Shown one piece after another: positions 35,621-47,324 of a DNA stretch of 64,000 nucleotides. This DNA is from Ophiosphaerella korrae (Eukaryota; Ascomycota; Dothideomycetes; Pleosporales; Phaeosphaeriaceae). The DNA lies in the NCBI GenBank assembly GCA_028456385.1, contig JALNQF010000113.1, positions 1 through 64,000 on the forward strand, read 5' to 3'. The position numbers were made by a program, and so were the translations under genes. The notes beneath the pieces are model-generated. The model made no database searches. It saw only the letters and a list, made by a program, of their open reading frames with translations, and was not told where the DNA came from. How positions within the stretch are numbered: position 1 is the stretch's first letter; every line of letters starts with the position of its first letter.

Positions 35621-36586
35621 ATGAAAGTCCTCATCACAGGAGCAGGCGGCTTTGTCGGCCAAATCCTCGCCAAGAAACTCATCGAAACCTCTACAGCCAC
35701 ATCGCTTATTCTCGCCGACGTCACAGTACCGCCAAATCCAACATCTGCCAAAGATGTAAAATGCATTGCAGCCGATCTTACAAATGCCAAAGCTGCCGAG
35801 GACCTCGTCGCTCAGGGGCCGGATGCCGTATACATTCTCCATGGCATCATGTCCAGCGGCTCGGAGGCAAACCTTGAACTTGGATTGAAAGTGAACTTTG
35901 ATTCCGTGCGGCAACTTTTGGATATTATTCGCATCAAGAGGCCAGGAATCAAGCTCGTTTTCACGAGCTCCTGTGCAGTATTCGGCCGGAAAGCGGTAGG
36001 CAACACCGCCACAGAAACCGACATCGTGCCTATGCCCGAATCCAGCTACGGCACACAGAAGCTTATGATAGAATTTCTTATCAATGACTACTCAAGGCGG
36101 GGCCTTATCGATGGTAGGATAGTGCGTTTACCGACTGTCTTTGTGAGAGCTGGCGCACCGACGGCAGCAGCATCGTCTTTCGTGTCCGGCATTGTTCGAG
36201 AACCTGTACATGGTCAGGAAAGCGAATTGCCCGTTGATCCAAATATCGGAGTATGGCTGACGAGCCCAAGAGCTCTGGCGACAAACTTGGTACATGCGAT
36301 CAAAGCACCGGCAGAGAAATTTGGCTATTTTAGACAAGTGCTTTTGCCAGGGTATACGGCGACGAGTGGGGAGATTCTGGATGCATTGGAGAAGGTAGCT
36401 GGGAAGAAGACTAGGGAACTAGTCAAGGAGAAGCGAGATGAAACGATTCAGAGAATCGTGCTGAGCTGGCCTGCTGGTTATGATACAAGCCGAGCAAAAG
36501 AGCTAGGGTTTTCGGACGACGTAGGACTAGAGCAAACCATTCGTGACTTTGTTGAAGAAGAGAAGGCCGCCATCGCAAAGTCCTAG
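35621..36586 (+). CDS. Extended SDR, D-erythronate-dehydrogenase-like (DenD)
   Basis: Intronless, 321 residues. Rossmann motif GAGGFVG at residues 7-13 and the SDR catalytic pair Y143/K147 in SSYGTQK, preceded by VFTSSCAVFG. The ILHGIMSSGSEANLELGLKVN segment and RLPTVFVRAGAPTAAASSF are typical of DenD-like NAD-dependent epimerase/dehydrogenases, which oxidise 4-carbon acid sugars such as D-erythronate in bacteria. Fungal substrates are not established. No targeting signal. Stand-alone gene with ordinary base composition. Confidence 0.88.
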   Translation: MKVLITGAGGFVGQILAKKLIETSTATSLILADVTVPPNPTSAKDVKCIAADLTNAKAAEDLVAQGPDAVYILHGIMSSGSEANLELGLKVNFDSVRQLLDIIRIKRPGIKLVFTSSCAVFGRKAVGNTATETDIVPMPESSYGTQKLMIEFLINDYSRRGLIDGRIVRLPTVFVRAGAPTAAASSFVSGIVREPVHGQESELPVDPNIGVWLTSPRALATNLVHAIKAPAEKFGYFRQVLLPGYTATSGEILDALEKVAGKKTRELVKEKRDETIQRIVLSWPAGYDTSRAKELGFSDDVGLEQTIRDFVEEEKAAIAKS

Positions 36587-36856
36587 AAAATGATATGAGC
36601 ACGATGTATTTCAGCAATATCTTGCCTAAGTTAGGGTATCTCTCGCAGTGAAGCATATTATTCATATATGTGGCCTTCCATGAAGTCTGCGAATTTTGAC
36701 AAAAGGTACAGGTGTGATTTGCATGAATAGCGATATTGTGCGATTTATCAAGTTTATAATCTATTTTCAGTAATCGTCTAGGCTCTTGTAGAAATGATGG
36801 TCCGGTAGGTGTGTATTTTGCAAGCACCAGTGCTGTAGACATGCCCTTTAGAGAAC

Positions 36857-37986
36857 TCAACCACAGGTTCCGAAGTCTGGACGACAGCCCCAGCTCACTC
36901 GACAGTAATCGTCAGAGCTACCACACCACCCGTAATCACTACAACATCGGCCGAACGTAGAACCTTGACAAGTTGTGCCACCACCTTCAGCGCCACATCG
37001 ACCATCCCTGCTAACATTAGTGGGAACCGCAGGCGCAGTCGACGAGGGAGTGGGAGAAGGGCTTGGCGTAGGCGTAGGTGTCGGCGTGGGTGTCGGCGTG
37101 GGTGTCGGCGTGGGAGTGGGAGTGGGAGTGGGAGTAGGTGTCGATGTTCGTGTAGTAAACGAGGAAGACCGAATACTTGAAGAACTGGAAACTGGCAGTG
37201 CGGAAGAGGATACAGGAGGCAAAGCACCATCACAATTTCCAAAAGCGGGCCTGCATCCAGTTCCACAATACTGAGATCCGCTGCCACAGAAGTACCACTC
37301 CGAACAACAATTTCCGAATACGGAGCCTCCGCACGTGGTTACGTTCCCACATTGGCCATTTGGCGAAATTATCAAAGTACCAGATGGGAGCGGAGGTAGT
37401 ACGGAGGAGCTCGAGGGTACGACTCTTGAGCTTGAAGGGGATGAGGATGTACTCAAGGCTGAAGATGATGTTGTAGGAGTTAGAGTAGGAGTAGTAGTTG
37501 GAGTGGGAGTTGGAGTTGGAGTTGGAGTAGGAGTAGGAGTAGGTGTGGGCGTAGGGGTGGGTGTGGGTGTGGGTGTGGGTGTGGGTGTTGGGGATGGCTC
37601 AGTTGCGTCACCACATCGTCCATAATCTGGCTGACATCCAACAAGTAGAGCGCAGTGTCTATCAAAGTCAATACGCATCTCAACATTCCTTGCACTCGGA
37701 ATACTTACTCAGGATCTGTTCCACAATAGCCGAAAGATGAGCAGCATTGATTTCCCGAACACCTAGAACCACCAAACTCTGCTCCACAGCGACCCTCGTT
37801 TTGTCTTGTGTCGAATCGGTGCAAAAATCGCGAGAAGAGGTTATGTTTCGTTGCGTTCCCGACCTCGAATGATTGGAATGTGTCCGCAGATGATTTAAGA
37901 TTATATTTGGCTTGAATCACCGGGTTTGTTGACGCAAAACATTCCGTCAAGAGGCCTCCTGCTAGGCATAATGAAAACCACCTCAT
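36857..37986 (-). CDS. Secreted protein with three CBM18 chitin-binding domains
   Basis: Exons 37986-37709 and 37658-36857 join over a 50-nt intron placed inside the first domain, giving 359 residues. A signal peptide (MRWFSLCLAGGLLTECFA) is followed by three hevein-type domains: GRCGAEFGGSRCSGNQCC...YCGTDPEHC, GQCGN...CCSEWYFCGSGSQYC and GRCGAEGGGTTCQGSTFGRC...YGWCGSSDDYC. They are separated by linkers of repeated Thr-Pro. No catalytic domain is present, so it likely binds chitin in the fungal wall or shields it, as proposed for CBM18/LysM-type effectors. The start at 37986 is chosen because it gives the signal peptide; the frame is open upstream to 38052. Confidence 0.9.
37060..37140. repeat. 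GT/GGC-rich minisatellite coding (TP)n linker 2
   Basis: Imperfect 6-bp repeats (GTGGGT, GTCGGC, GTGGGA) that encode alternating Thr and Pro on the minus strand. Prone to length change. Confidence 0.85.
37490..37590. repeat. GT/GGA-rich minisatellite coding (TP)n linker 1
   Basis: Imperfect 6-bp repeats (GGAGTT, GGAGTA, GGTGTG) encoding a Thr-Pro linker of the CBM18 protein on the minus strand. Confidence 0.85.
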
Positions 37987-38695
37987 GCTGGCTCGATTAA
38001 TTTGACAATTGAATGACGGACATGGCGTGAATTTGGTGGAGGCGGTATTCACTATAAATCAAAGGAAATTCATGGCATTCGGAAATAACAAGTGGCTACG
38101 TAACCAAGCATATGTGGTCTGACCATAGCAATTCCGACGTTTAGTAGCCCAGTTTCGAGCCAAGTGTAGATTGAGTGATGCAAGCCGCAAATGATCTTGG
38201 ATATTTCTCGTGGGCCAATGAATAAATCATTTCTAAGCCGAGGTGGGCAAGGGGAATTATAATTTTGATGGTTGCACAAAATCATGTCTTGAACCCACGT
38301 TATTGCTAATATGGAGTTGACCCAACGCGAACAATTGTGGGGCTCATGTCGGCTTGGAGTCTGTGGGGATAAATAAGCAGCCAAACCAGAAACTCGTTGC
38401 ATGTCTCTATTTCTCTGTGCTAAACGCCAGAAAGAAGTTTGAACAAGCAATAACATTTGTCTCAAACAGTCGTGCAATGGTACACCCAAGTCACATACAC
38501 TCGTTGGCGTGCTGCGTACTGACGGCCAAGTGGGGCCTCAGGGAATGTCCTTGGCACAGAGTAAAACCAAGCTCTGGATAGCTCGAGCCTATATCTCTCG
38601 GCATGGAAGGATAAAATGCCTAAATTCGAATGCTGAAACTGCCGTTTATATCGATGTTGATTTTGACGTAGTCTCAGAGCAGCGCATATTCAACG
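37987..38695. other. Intergenic, 0.7 kb
   Basis: Upstream of the CBM18 gene and downstream of the SNF2 gene. No gene or repeat recognised. Confidence 0.5.
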
Positions 38696-41522
38696 TTACG
38701 CTCTTAATCCTTCCATCAAAGCACCCTCTTCTCTTTTACCAACGGCCTGGAACATTGATCCCTCACCACCAACATCAAGACCCTTCTCCGCCCTCTCATA
38801 AGCCTCATCGCTTCTATCTAGGAGGATTTCGAGCTCCTCATCGCCCAGGAGCTTACCCGCTTCGTCACCCTCAATGTCAAAACGTTCACCATCACTTCGT
38901 CTCAGAAGTTTCTGGAGCTCTTCAAGCTCTTGCTCTTTCTCATTCCCGCGACCTTTTCCTCGATCATTTCGTACACCTCCTTTGCGAATGACTAGTTTCT
39001 CAAGGCGCCGCTTTGCTTCTGCACTTTCAAGCAATTTCTGCTCAACGGTGTTGCGAGTTGCGAAACGATATACGATGACATTGCGTGTTTGTCCAATCCT
39101 GTGCGCGCGGTCCATGGCTTGTAGATCTTGTTGGGGATTCCAGTCGCTGTCGAACAGGATGACGGTGTCGGCTGCGGCGAGATTGATACCCTGACCCCCG
39201 GCACGTGTTGAAAGTATAAATATGTCGCTTGCGTCTTTGGTATCGGTTTTGTTGAACGCGATGATTTGTGCCTGCCGGTCGGACTGTGCTACGGAGCCAT
39301 CTATGCGAGCGTAACGCCACGAGCGGAGGTCGAGGTAATGCCCAAGCAAGTCTAATGTTGTGGTGAACTGAGAGAAGATGAGAACTTTATGGCCACGCTG
39401 TATTAGCACAGGTAAGAGGGTATCGAGCAATAGCATCTTGCCTGACGTAGATACAAGTGTTTCGTCAGGCTCGGTTTCTGACGCGAAAGTCTCAGCGCCG
39501 TCTATAACGGCCTTTAGAAAAGGATTGAAGAAGTTGTAAGGCGAATTACAGCAAAGGCGAAGTTGCATGATAGGATTCCCGAGCTTCTTTTGCATTAGTT
39601 GTCGTTTCGCAATTTCGAATGTGGCAGCAAGTATGCTCTCCTCTTCCGCTTCGGAGTCTAGTGCCTCCTCCTGATCTTCCGAAGAAATCTCTTGCTTGTC
39701 AATGTTGGCGAAATATTCAGAGTCGCTAAGCTCTTCATAGTTCCGTTTCGGTCGGCCACGGCTCCTACTAGATGTGACAGATGCAGGTGTGCCTGCACGA
39801 GACGTTTTCGCACTCTTATTAGGGGTGCAGGTGCTGCTCAGCGCTTTACGCTTTTTACCGCCATTGATAGTTCGGATACTTAGCGGCGTCGTCGCTCCGC
39901 TATTGAGGCCGATGGAGAGACGCTCCACTGCCTTGTCCTCAAGATAAGACCTACTTGTACCATCAAGAATGGCCTGATAGAGCTCACGTTGCATTGATGT
40001 AAGAGGAGCATAAAGCACATACTCTCGCTTCTTAGGCATCAAACTTTCAACGTCAGTCTTGACTCGTCTCAGTAAGAATGGTTTCAAAACCGCATGGAGC
40101 GATTTGACTAGATACTGCTGCCGCTCCTCCGAGAGCAATTGCTCGTAGCTATTTTTGTCTTTGAGCCCCGAGAAATCGAACCAGCTCTCGAATGTAGACA
40201 ACTTGTCAAATACAGTTGGCAACAGGAAATGGAGAAGAGACCAAAGCTCAGTAAGATTGTTCTGTAACGGCGTACCCGTGATGAGCAAACGATTCGCGGA
40301 CTGGAATTGTTGTAGTTCGCGAATAAGGCGGCAATCAAGATTCTTGATACGATGACCTTCGTCAATGATAATGAACTGCCATCCGAAGCTGGTGAGATAT
40401 TTGCGATCGTTCATACAGATCTCGTAGCTCGTGACCATGATGGGAAACTGATCAGTGCCTGGGTTCTTGAGTCTTGTCTTACGCAGTTTTTCACGCTCTT
40501 TCTTGTCACCGTGGTACAGTAGTACCGGCATGCTTGGTGTCCACTTCTGAAACTCTGCGACCCAATTACTTGTTGTGCTGAGTGGCGCAGCGATTAAGAA
40601 GGGGCCGTAGGACTTGTTCTCCCACAAGTGGGCAAGCATGGCAATGGTCTGAATCGTCTTGCCCAGTCCCATCTCGTCAGCGAGAATGCCGTTGATACCA
40701 TTCTCGTAGAGGGACAACATCCACTCAAGACCTTCGAGCTGATATGATCGCATCGCGCCTCCTACGACAAGCCTCGGCTGTCGCGCAGATTTGAGGTTTT
40801 GCATGCTTATTTCGCCCGTCTTCACATTATCGTCAACATCTGCCGCATCTTTCAGTGCTTCTGATACACTGTGGTGATCAGTCTTCTTTTCTAGATCTTC
40901 TTTCTTGAAATAGCTTGATATCTTAGCATCTTGTTTCTTCGACCTCCCACGGCCCTTCTTCTTGGTTGCAGTATCATCATGCGCTACTGGTGCAGTCTTG
41001 CTAGTTACGGCTGATGCGCGCGTGGCTCGCCGTTGCGATTCAGCAGCGGCCTTTTCGGCTTCGTTTTCGCGTTTCGAAGTTTGTCCATGTGTTTTCTCGT
41101 TTTGGATCTTTTCTTCGTCTTCCTGCCGTTGCATTTGCGCAAGCATCACCGTTGCGTACAACTACAGTACACATGTCAGCGATAGATCCAACAGCTCAAG
41201 CACAGTCACTCAGAAATTGTAGATTTAGGTAGAAACTTCAATTACTAACCTTGCTTTTGTTCATGAGAAACTCCAGTTGCTGGAACTTCTTGTCCAACAA
41301 GTCTCTGCCGCTTTTGATATCCTCTTGTCTTTCTTTCTCCAATTGCGCATCCCGTTTCGCGTCATTCTTCTCGCGCTGTGTCTTCATCCGATTCTCTTCT
41401 AACTGCATCGCTTCAGATACATTCTCCATTCCGCCTTCCTTTTCCTTTTCGAACGAGGGTGGCGACGATGCAGGTGTTGACTTCTGAGGAGAGGTAATTG
41501 CGCTTGCGATTGAAGAGCTCAT
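38696..41522 (-). CDS. SNF2 chromatin remodeller, Lsh/DDM1/Irc5 type
   Basis: Exons 41522-41250 and 41161-38696 join in phase 0 over an 88-nt intron, giving 912 residues. An N-terminal charged coiled-coil-prone region leads to the SNF2 ATPase: GGAMRSYQLEGLEWM, Walker A DEMGLGKT at about 253-260, DEGH at about 358-361 and LITGTPLQNN. The helicase C lobe follows (KVLIFSQFTTTLDLLGHYL, STRAGGQGINLAAADTV, MDRAHRIGQ). The YENGINGILADEMGLGKT context and the long insert before the C lobe fit the Lsh/HELLS/DDM1 group (Irc5 in yeast, MUS-30 in Neurospora), acting in nucleosome remodelling, DNA methylation or genome stability. No bromodomain, SANT or chromodomain is seen, which argues against ISWI and CHD types. 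Confidence 0.88.
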
Positions 41523-42093
41523 GTCACAACTTGTTAAATCAATACGTAGCTTCGTATATCTATTTGAAAAATGTAGCAATCGTGGCATAGGCACGATAAG
41601 GAGTACTCGATCCTAGAGCTAAAAGGCGACACGCTAAAGATATGAGAACGTCACACAACGCGGACGCGCGATCACGCCTGTGACGCGTCGCGCTAAGCCA
41701 TAAAGACATGCCCACAGCCCCTTCCACTGCCCATCAACACCAAAAGCAGCTGATAGACGTTTACCTGAAAAATAAATTGGTATATTGATTTTAAGTAGCT
41801 ATCCGAATCATCCGGCTTTTTACAAGTCCGAGGCCCAAGTCATCATATATTAACGAGCACCCCTGTCACTACAAAGGTTATTGTGATAGACGGAGCATGC
41901 CCGGATTTTGCGCGGCTTCGCCTTTGACTGCATCTTCACTCGTAACCTCCCATTGCATCTCTCTCCGTATAAAGAGCTCCTTTCCACTTGACTGACTCCG
42001 TCTGTCTGGCTCTTGCACGTCCTGCCCCTCGAATGTCCCCCTCGCCTTTTTATTTCGCATCAGCATAGAGTTGGACCGACCAGTCGCGAAAGG
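41523..42093. other. Intergenic, 0.57 kb
   Basis: Lies 5' of the SNF2 gene and 3' of the rhodopsin-domain gene. No distinct element recognised. Confidence 0.5.
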
Positions 42094-43226
42094 TCAGGGG
42101 TTGGCCCGAACCTCCCCATCATCGCCTTTCCAATCACTACCGATTCGTGACGTACCCGTAGATTTCTGGTCCATGGATGACAACTGGTAGCTTTGGCCAT
42201 GACTGCGTGTATTCGAGCCGGATCGGTTACCAGAGCCATAGTTGTTGGATGATGTTCCAAAGTTGGCTTTGACGCCACTTCCAGTATCGAAACTACGGAG
42301 GAAGCTTTTGAGACATGGTATAGTAGCTGCCATCAATGAGAGGCAAATCTGAGATTGCTGATAAAGAATTGCGGGCGTTCGGTCGATGCCAGGGTTGGGT
42401 GCGGATAAGGAGTTGACCCATGTCTTGAAGAAGAGGCCAGACAGTGCGATGAGAGGCAAGCGGCAAGCAAAAATGGAGAGAACTTGGATTTTAAGGTTGA
42501 GAGACATTTGCAGTTGCCAACATAGATATCCAGGGATGATGACCAGGATAACATCGGTAAGCGCGTCAGTGATAACCACGACTCCATACCGTGCAGCAAT
42601 AGTAGGACATGTCTGTGACTGAACCATCGGTGCTGTGCTCTCGGGTGAGCATCCGATTGACACCAGGAATGCAGCTGCGATTGTCCAGACCGTTGCAATC
42701 GCTAAGAAGATGTTGCAAATTAGCCAGGCTTTTCGCATGTCACGGGTAAACAACCGTTGTACAAGGAGAACAGTTGCAATCTTAGAAAGACCAAGGCAGA
42801 TGTAAACAGCGATCTGGTTGCCGTACTGCAACTACCAAAGAATGAGTTAGTGTAGCTGGTATGTTTTTGAAATACCTTACTGTCGCCATCTTTGCATACT
42901 CGTTTTCGCTCAAGAGATTAAAGTTTTTGGCCAGGCCAGCTGACAGAGATAGCAGAAGGAGGGTGAACTGAACCAGACTAGCGATCTGCTGTTGTTAGTC
43001 TGATTTGTGTCTGAAGATAGTATACTGAGGGCCTACAGACCTCGGCGAGGAGTATCGCTGTATCATCCCGCCCAAATACATGCCATTTGATGAAGCATCG
43101 TGTGATGAAGGTGAGACTCGAATAGGTGAAGCCCAAAAAGGTGATAATGTACACAATGCCGCTGCGATCGTCGGGCGTGACTGACGCCCATCTGTAGCCG
43201 GATACAATGGGAGGTTTATCCGCCAT
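42094..43226 (-). CDS. Fungal rhodopsin-domain integral membrane protein
   Basis: Exons 43226-43041, 42985-42881 and 42831-42094 join in frame to 342 residues; introns are 55 and 49 nt. About seven hydrophobic spans: VYIITFLGFTYSSLTFITRC, then QFTLLLLSLSAGLA, IAVYICLGLSKIATVLLVQR, FLAIATVWTIAAAFLVSIGC, GVVVITDALTDVILVIIPGY and following. The LSKIATVLLVQRLF and ALTDVILVIIPGYLCWQLQM blocks are characteristic of the large, uncharacterised fungal rhodopsin-domain family related to Pth11-type receptors. No CFEM domain is present. The Ser/Gly/Asn-rich C-terminal tail is cytosolic. Ligand and role unknown. Confidence 0.85.
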
Positions 43227-44645
43227 TCCGAGATGGAAGGGAACTGCGCCAGATGGCGCTCGAGGGACAGTGGCAGGATATACTTTGCAGAGGCCTGTAG
43301 GCGGCCTGACAAGGTTGTCCAAAGTCACTTATGAATTTCGCTAGGTGTATTCGCTTCTTTATAGGATGTCTCCAGATATGATCCCCCAGCTATAGATAAC
43401 GGGAAATCACTTTCAGGGCACGAGGTTCCCTCACCATCCACGCGGACCCGGGCGGCTAGCGAACTTTGTATTGAGGCAAATTACACAAACAGCAGGAATA
43501 CCTGTATAAGGAAGTTACTGGTACCCATCAGGGCTGCGATTTGGTTGGACTTGCGCATTCGACCTCAAGCTGAGACTTGTTGTGATGCGACTAGGGTGGG
43601 ATCATTTCCACATGGACATGCAGTGCATAGCACCCAACAAGTGCGAAGATACACCAAGCAGCGATATCCCTATGGATGAACGGCACGCCGATATTGAACG
43701 CTACCCCAACAGCCATTTTACCGTCAAGGGGGAAAAGCCATAGAAACGGTTATTCGCAGGGCTTCAGCAGGTACGAGCACTTGCATAAGTGGCGTTCAGT
43801 GTATGTTGCTTTTTTAAAAGGACGGTGAGAATCCGTCCAAGCATTAGGGCCACCAGCATGCATTTCGCACTGGATGAGACCCATGGTGGCTGATGTATGA
43901 GGGAAGACTGGTCGGTTCGGTGGATCATCGATAGCGTCGTCCCACCCCTTCCTAACCACCGCATATATCATCACTCGAGCATATCCTCATCACGCTATAT
44001 GGTACTCTCGGCACATCCAGTACAGGAGGCAATCCTCAGAAACGCTGGAGAATCAGTCAAGCAAAATCCAATCGTTCTCAAACACCCTATCGGTTCGCTT
44101 CACGAGAGCGGGCCATAGCACTGCTTTGGTCGGAGCGACTCGTCCGTATCCCCTTAGCGTATCTTGGCCCATGCACACTTGTGTAACTTCATCACCAACC
44201 CTTCGTATCCTTCCAAACACCCCTGCCGGCGGCCGGACAAACTTCCGATGCCCCGCATAGAGCCCGAGCTTCATCCTTCAACAGGTTTTGCCGCCCTCTG
44301 GCGCGCGGACTTGATGCAGCTGCCTCACCTGGATGTCTCCGACTCGTTTCCAAGCATTTGGAACGGGAGGGGTCCTAAAGTGCGTGAGGGTCTGGTGTGA
44401 TGCGCAATTTGTACCACCCCGTCGCTGCCATAGCCGCTTGCAGGAAGACTACTTCTGTAGAAAGACGCGCGAACCATCGCTGTTAGCACGTCCTGCCTCT
44501 TTTCTTTGATAGAGTTTGGTTTATCTACGTTTCCTTCCCTATTCAGCCCAAGGTGATACGCCCTTTTTGTCATTCCTAGGCAAAGTAATCATTTCGTATC
44601 AACTCGTGCGCAGCCCGCACTGTTACACTCTAAGAACTCGGCACC
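43227..44645. other. Intergenic, 1.4 kb, divergent promoters
   Basis: Between the diverging rhodopsin-domain and permease genes. Several short frames on both strands overlap each other and none carries a recognisable motif. Confidence 0.5.
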
Positions 44646-46478
44646 ATGTCAGACTATAAAGAACCAGGCGTCATATCCGACCAAGCAGAAGTCAATCCCC
44701 GTGACAGCGAGTCTCAGGAAGATGTCATCGTGTCAGAAAAGAAGGGAACGCGGGAGGATCAGAAAGACATGTACCGTATGGGCAAAACGCAAGAACTTCG
44801 CCGAAACTTTCGCTTTGTGTCCATTTTCGGGTACTCTATGATTTTGATGGCAACATGGGAGACAGTATTAACGTTAGTAGCCACTCCTAACCGCTTTCTC
44901 TGCTCCCACTAACTACGCTATGAACAGAACATTGGCCATCCCTCTGACAAATGGTGGTACAGGTGGCGCAATCTTCGTCTTTCTGGCCACAGCCGTCGGT
45001 ATGGGCTTCGTCGTGGTGTCAATGGCCGAGATGGCGTCCATGTAAGCTGTCCTAGTCCACCTCGGCAGCGATGACGGGCTCAATTTTTTTTTCAAATAAG
45101 CTAACATGATATTAGGGCTCCTACGTCAGGAGGACAATACCACTGGGTATCGGAGTTCGCGCCTAAAAAACACCAAAAGTTTCTCAGCTATATTGTTGGT
45201 ATGTTTGGAATCTCGAGCCTTACATGAGTAAAGGCTGATTTATCTAGGCTGGCTGTGCGTTTTGGGTTGGCAGACGGGTATCGCATCCATTGCATTCCTT
45301 GCGGGTGGACAAATCCAAGGCCGTATGTAACATCCCTTGTGTACTTTGCATGCAAGGCATATACTAACCTCGAGCGCCTACATATAGTCATCATCTTGAA
45401 CAACCCAACTTATCAACCTGCTCGCTGGCACGGCACGCTACTTATTATTGCAGTTGCAAGCTTCTCCATCATTTTCAACACTCTCCTCGCACGCAAGCTT
45501 CCCTTGGTTGAAGGCACTATCTTAGTCCTACACATATTCGGCTTCTTCGCTGTGTTCATTACTATGTGGGTCCTAGGCCCAAGAAGCAAGCCCAGCGAGG
45601 TTTTCGGTTCCTTCCAGGACAATGCTGGATGGGGAAGCGTGGGCCTTTCGTGCTTGATCGGTCAACTAGGTCCCATCTTCTCTCTCCTTGGAGCAGACGC
45701 TGCCACACACATGAGCGAAGAGCTGCGCGATGCTTCGCACACCCTTCCCCGTGCAATGATTTGGACAACTGTTGTCAACAGCGCTCTTGGCTTCCTCATG
45801 CTCATCACGTTCTGTTTCTGCCTTGGAGGAGACGTTGCAGGAGTTCTATCAACACCGACAGGCCAACCTCACATCCAGATCATCTTTAACACTGTACAGT
45901 CCGTACCTGGAGCGACTGCCCTCGCATGTATTACAACTATCATGGCTGTCTTTGGCTGCGTCAACAACGTTGCTACCTGCTCCCGCCAGCTCTTCGCATT
46001 TGCTCGCGACCATGGTGTACCATTCGGTTCCTTCTTATCACACGTTCGACCCGGCTGGGATATTCCTCTCAATTCCGTTATCGTATCCTTCGCCATTTCC
46101 ATTTCACTATCTATGATCAACATTGGATCGACAGTTGCTTTCAATTCTATCGCGTCGCTCGGCAATTGTGCGCTTCTCTCGTCTTACATTATATCGATAT
46201 CATGCTTATTCCTCAAGCGCTGGCGCAACGAGACGCTCTTGCCTTCCAAATTCAGTCTCGGCAAAGCTGGCATCTGGATCAATGGTATTTCCGTGATCTA
46301 TCTATGCATAGCCTTCGTGTTCGCGTTCTTCCCCACGTTCCCCCATCCAACCGTGGACTTGATGAATTGGAATATTCTTATTTACGGCACTGTAGTAATT
46401 TTTTCTCTATCCTACTTCTTTATACAGGGCCGCAGAATGTACGAGGGCCCGGTGGAGTACATCCACCGCGACTACTAG
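44646..46478 (+). CDS. APC-family amino-acid/GABA or choline permease
   Basis: Five exons: 44646-44872, 44928-45041, 45116-45198, 45248-45322 and 45388-46478, joined in frame to 529 residues. After a hydrophilic cytosolic N-terminus come about twelve membrane spans. Family motifs: FGYSMILMATWETVL, TNGGTGG, AEMASMAPTSGGQYHWVSEF, GLIILNNPTYQPARWHGTLL, GADAATHMSEELRDASHTLP and FAFARDHGVPF. These fit the fungal GABA permease/choline transporter (Uga4/Hnm1) group, importing small amines or amino acids across the plasma membrane. Substrate cannot be assigned. All splice sites are canonical and no lesion is seen. Confidence 0.92.
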
Positions 46479-46859
46479 ACTTTGGATCATTCCGTTGGGA
46501 TCGAGTTAGTCACTCAGATAGACATAAAACAATCAGTTATCGCTTCCAGTAGTTTAGTCTAGCGCAATGTACTATCGATTCCTCAATTATGCTTCAGGGC
46601 CGATTCACGGCATCTCCTCTGCGACTACGATGCTCATAACTTCATGCACGCTCTGCCCCAACAAATAATCATTGGCACACCTATATCCAAGCTGACGGAT
46701 TCCTATTGAAACTTTATTTCGGTGCCGTGCCAGCTGGCAAGTCCAGCCCATGCAGGCCTCCATTTTGTGTGCACTGCGAATAAAAGCCGCAGACACCATG
46801 TGCAAGGCCGCTACCTAGTCGATATCCCTAAGCTGCAAATCATCAAACCCACCACATAA
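46479..46859. other. Permease 3' flank
   Basis: 380 bp without a gene, ending in the TAA duplication that borders the MITE. Confidence 0.5.
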
Positions 46860-47321
46860 GGCCCTGTTTGGTGCGCGCGCTGGAGACTCCAGTGCGACCT
46901 CCAGCACGCTCGCGCAGGTGCACTGGAGCTTGCACTGGCGCTAGGTGCGCCACCCAATTTAACACCCCTACAAGTGCCAAATTGACCCTACCTATACCGT
47001 TTCAAGGGTGTACTGGAGTTGTAAATCGTACTGCACCTCTAGACCAGCAGCACACTCCCTCAACACTCCAGTACAGTCACGTGACTGGCTTTTTTTTATC
47101 GTGACTGACTATTTATCGTCCTATTAGCTTATATCTTGAATATTTCTAAAGTCACGTGACTAGGATTGTACTGGACCTAGATGGTTACCAAACACGACCC
47201 TCAATTCTGTCCAAAATTAAGCTCACGCTAAGGGACGGCCTCGGCTATAGACTCGGTACTACTACCTGCGTGCTGGAGGTGCACTGGAGGCCTCGTCCGC
47301 ACGCGCGCACCAAACAGGGCC
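46860..47321. mobile_element. PIF/Harbinger-type MITE (462 bp), duplication TAA
   Basis: The ends are perfect 20-bp inverted repeats, GGCCCTGTTTGGTGCGCGCG, and a second matched block (CTCCAGTGC followed by CCTCCAGCACG) extends the inverted repeat to about 50 bp with a gap. Both ends are flanked by TAA (46857-46859 and 47322-47324), the 3-bp TWA duplication of the PIF/Harbinger superfamily, and GGCCCTGTTTGG is the classical Tourist-type terminus. No transposase is encoded. The interior is AT-rich and holds two GTCACGTGAC palindromes (47076-47085, 47151-47160). It shows no RIP. Confidence 0.9.
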
Positions 47322-47324
47322 TAA

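Noticed and set aside
36965..37625. Plus-strand Gly/Val-rich and Arg-rich frames
   Set aside because: Shadows of the (TP)n minisatellites in the CBM18 gene.
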